Part shown: positions 28,624 through 29,816 of the stretch, in pieces
Layout: every line of letters begins with the position of its first letter
Position numbering within the stretch: the stretch's first letter is position 1
Origin: a virus
Strand: one strand, 5' to 3'
Virus record (IMG/VR): IMGVR_UViG_3300009152_000148
Coordinates: 1-29,816 of that record
Length of the DNA stretch: 29,816 nucleotides
Position numbers and translations under genes: made by a program
The notes under the pieces: generated by a model
What the model was told of the DNA's origin: nothing
Database searches by the model: none
Seen by the model: the letters and a program-made list of their open reading frames with translations, nothing else

Positions 28624-28755
28624 TGTTAATTGTTATAGGTTTTCTTTATTACCATTTTTTTCTTTTTTCATCATCAGTTTTTAATCCTATTAATATTGCT
28701 ATTATAAAAAATATTATTAAAGGTATTGCTGACATATGTTAATTGTTATAGGTTT
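28621..28755. repeat. 22 bp direct repeat bracketing the tiny membrane gene
   Basis: The same 22 bases begin at 28621 and 28734 (plus strand ATATGTTAATTGTTATAGGT plus TT), 113 bp apart, and the core TTGTTATAGGTTT recurs at 28992. They cover the ends of three successive small genes or their leaders, as if short gene units had been inserted or duplicated. Confidence 0.6.
28649..28735 (-). CDS. Tiny membrane protein (28 aa)
   Basis: ATG at 28735 opens a 28-residue frame: MSAIPLIIFFIIAILIGLKT and a basic end DDEKRKKW. It has one membrane helix. It starts 3 nt after the stop of the MKTAMQELID-type gene (TAA-CAT-ATG), the same arrangement as the pair at 14995-15330. Short size makes it tentative, but the repeated layout supports it. 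Confidence 0.55.
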   Translation of the reverse strand: MSAIPLIIFFIIAILIGLKTDDEKRKKW

Positions 28756-28981
28756 GGTTGTAGTATTTATTTCTCATTTGTATAGATACCCATCCGTTCT
28801 CGTGTTGACCTTTAGTACCATTTGCTCCACCTTTAGCACCATCACAATAAGCATTAATTATCTGCTCTTTTTCTTTTTCAAGTGCTTTATTAAATAAACC
28901 ATCTTTCTCTAATCTTTCAAAGATAGATTTAACTAATGTATTATCTAAATTATCAATTAACTCTTGCATTGCAGTTTTCAT
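28739..28981 (-). CDS. MKTAMQELID-type short helical protein, copy 2
   Basis: The 80-residue protein starts MKTAMQELIDNLDNTLVKSI and shares MKTAMQELID, ALEKEKEQIINAY and a Tyr/Asn-rich end with the 70-residue protein at 15118-15330. Between them is a Gly-rich part (GAKGGANGTKGQHENG). It is helical at the N-terminus. The gene is preceded by CCAATATTATG, as is the next gene upstream. Function unknown. Confidence 0.72.
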   Translation of the reverse strand: MKTAMQELIDNLDNTLVKSIFERLEKDGLFNKALEKEKEQIINAYCDGAKGGANGTKGQHENGWVSIQMRNKYYNQTYNN

Positions 28982-28993
28982 AATATTGGTTTG

Positions 28994-29224
28994 TTATAGG
29001 TTTTCTATCTCTTGTTTTACTTTATCCCAATAATTAATATTATCCATTATTCTTTTATGTTTAATATCTAAAGAATCAAATTCATACCCATTCAATATCT
29101 CATCTGCTGCTATTAATGAAAATTCTTTAGCTACTGCAATGTGCAAACAATCCGTATCGGACATTTCCGACATCGGATGCTGAAACTTTGTAATTAATTC
29201 AAATGCCTTTTCTTTTGGTGTCAT
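28994..29224 (-). CDS. Unknown helical protein
   Basis: The 76-residue protein reads MTPKEKAFELITKFQHPMSE, then HIAVAKEFSLIAADEILNGY and a helix ending KQEIENL. MTPKEKA-starting small proteins are frequent in Bacteroidetes phages. No motif for function. Its leader, CCAATATTATG, matches that of the MKTAMQELID-type gene. A possible -7 element TAATTTTG (29239-29246) with TTG at 23 bp lies just upstream. Confidence 0.68.
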   Translation of the reverse strand: MTPKEKAFELITKFQHPMSEMSDTDCLHIAVAKEFSLIAADEILNGYEFDSLDIKHKRIMDNINYWDKVKQEIENL

Positions 29225-29238
29225 AATATTGGTTTTGC

Positions 29239-29246
29239 CAAAATTA
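29239..29246 (-). promoter_or_regulatory. Possible -7 promoter element
   Basis: TAATTTTG on the minus strand fits TAnnTTTG, with a TTG 23 bp upstream at the edge of the usual range. It lies between the virion-like gene (ends 29250) and the 76-residue gene. Evidence is moderate because AT-rich DNA gives chance matches. Confidence 0.35.
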
Positions 29247-29249
29247 GTA

Positions 29250-29624
29250 CTATTCGGTTACAATTTCATCAATAGGAGCATCTTGTCTTAAATCTGCTAA
29301 AATAGAATTTAAAGGTTCAGTAGGTTCGGTAGGCACTATTGGTTCAGGCACAGGCGGAACATAATCTCCAATGATTGTAAGGTTAAGTTGGTCGCTAGAT
29401 GCTGCCCAATTCCAAGCATACTCATCATCATTACCCCAAGCAGCGTAGGCTTCCCCACTCATTGTTAAGTTGCCTCCTGCTACATTAGCTAAATCACTAT
29501 CTAATAATGAGTAGTAAAACGATGCAGATGAACCTAGCACCCCACCGATTACATACATATTAAAAATTGTTGCCGTTACTGATTTTCCGTTTATCCAACT
29601 TTGGATTGATGAAATTTGTTTCAT
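29250..29624 (-). CDS. Probable virion-associated protein
   Basis: The 124-residue protein begins MKQISSIQSWINGKSVTATI and has a Gly/Ala/Tyr-rich middle (AGGNLTMSGEAYAAWGNDDE) followed by a Pro-rich linker (VPPVPEPIVPTEPTEP) and an acidic C-terminus. Strand-rich composition with WNWAASSD and the position after another virion-like gene suggest a tail fibre or tip component. I associate this type with Bacteroidetes phage structural modules, but no family is certain. Confidence 0.68.
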   Translation of the reverse strand: MKQISSIQSWINGKSVTATIFNMYVIGGVLGSSASFYYSLLDSDLANVAGGNLTMSGEAYAAWGNDDEYAWNWAASSDQLNLTIIGDYVPPVPEPIVPTEPTEPLNSILADLRQDAPIDEIVTE

Positions 29625-29634
29625 ATTTTATATT

Positions 29635-29816
29635 TTAGAATTGTGATAAAAAGGTATCTTTTGTTGGACATTGATTGCTTGCTACGGGTCCTCCTGTTGC
29701 AGTTGTATGTGCTGCTATATAAGCTGAACTTGTTATTAATAAATTATCCCCTGTTGGAATAGTTACATCAACTGTATAGAATCCTGTTGCAGTTGCACCA
29801 TCTCTTAATGCTGCTC
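29635..29816 (-). CDS. C-terminal end of a probable virion protein (5' cut by window)
   Basis: A frame enters from the right edge and reads 59 residues, AALRDGATATGFYTVDVTIP onward, ending KDTFLSQF before TAA at 29635-29637. The other two frames on this strand stop early. The Thr/Ala/Gly-rich composition with short strands fits a tail fibre or repeat-type virion protein. The start is outside the window, so size and family are unknown. Confidence 0.6.
   Translation of the reverse strand, partial: AALRDGATATGFYTVDVTIPTGDNLLITSSAYIAAHTTATGGPVASNQCPTKDTFLSQF

Noticed and set aside
1-29816. tRNA genes, CRISPR arrays, insertion sequences, integrase or repressor
   Set aside because: None was seen on reading; no cloverleaf, regular spacer repeat array or transposase motif could be supported.

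Overview
The window is one continuous stretch of a tailed-phage genome (siphovirus-like, because it encodes a tape measure and tail chaperones but no sheath). All supported genes lie on the minus strand, densely packed with many 1-30 nt overlaps, and the DNA is AT-rich. Several features point to a phage of a Bacteroidetes host. Promoter-like sites match the Bacteroidetes/Flavobacterium -7 consensus TAnnTTTG. Starts usually lack a Shine-Dalgarno and instead follow A-rich leaders such as AAACAAACTATG. Many of the small proteins are types I associate with Bacteroidetes phages. No integrase, repressor, tRNA or CRISPR array is seen. Both ends are cut inside genes: the C-terminus of a probable virion protein at the right edge, and a portal protein missing its C-terminus at the left edge.

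Layout in the direction of transcription (right to left): (1) 29816-28214, virion-associated and small unknown proteins. (2) 28214-26939, a lysis block: two holin-like membrane proteins, a lipoprotein with a C-terminal membrane segment that has unimolecular-spanin topology, and an M15 peptidase endolysin. (3) 26939-25573, a DEDD exonuclease with a zinc ribbon and small proteins, including an HExxH protein. (4) 25500-21114, a replication/recombination operon behind a good promoter: ERF annealing protein, HTH protein, stand-alone DnaA domain IV protein, a replication protein gene with iteron-like repeats inside it, a VRR-NUC nuclease and a sigma-like factor. (5) 21117-18534, membrane and surface functions: an LpxA-like acyltransferase and two glycosyltransferases. 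(6) 18550-16241, HNH endonuclease, putative small terminase and large terminase. (7) 16190-11896, behind a second promoter: papain-like protease, small proteins, a DUF6378-like protein, a thymidylate-synthase homologue, a compact glutamine-dependent asparagine-synthetase homologue, a MazG-like pyrophosphatase and dCMP deaminase. (8) 11862-1, virion morphogenesis: tail chaperone with a probable -1 frameshift, gp10-like protein, two large tail proteins, tape measure, protease, scaffold, major capsid protein, tail-tube-like protein, a 374 bp regulatory-looking gap, a small connector-like protein and the portal.

The points most worth following are: the thymidylate-synthase-like and asparagine-synthetase-like pair inside a nucleotide-pool module, which could make a modified base; the tandem CATATG iterons next to the DnaA-like gene as the likely origin; the 10-T slippery run in the chaperone gene; the shared promoter/operator element; the palindrome-rich gap before the portal operon; a duplicated two-gene module (a short helical protein followed after 3 nt by a tiny membrane protein); and the unusual order of the head and tail genes. 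All function calls come from reading motifs and family resemblance; no database search was run.
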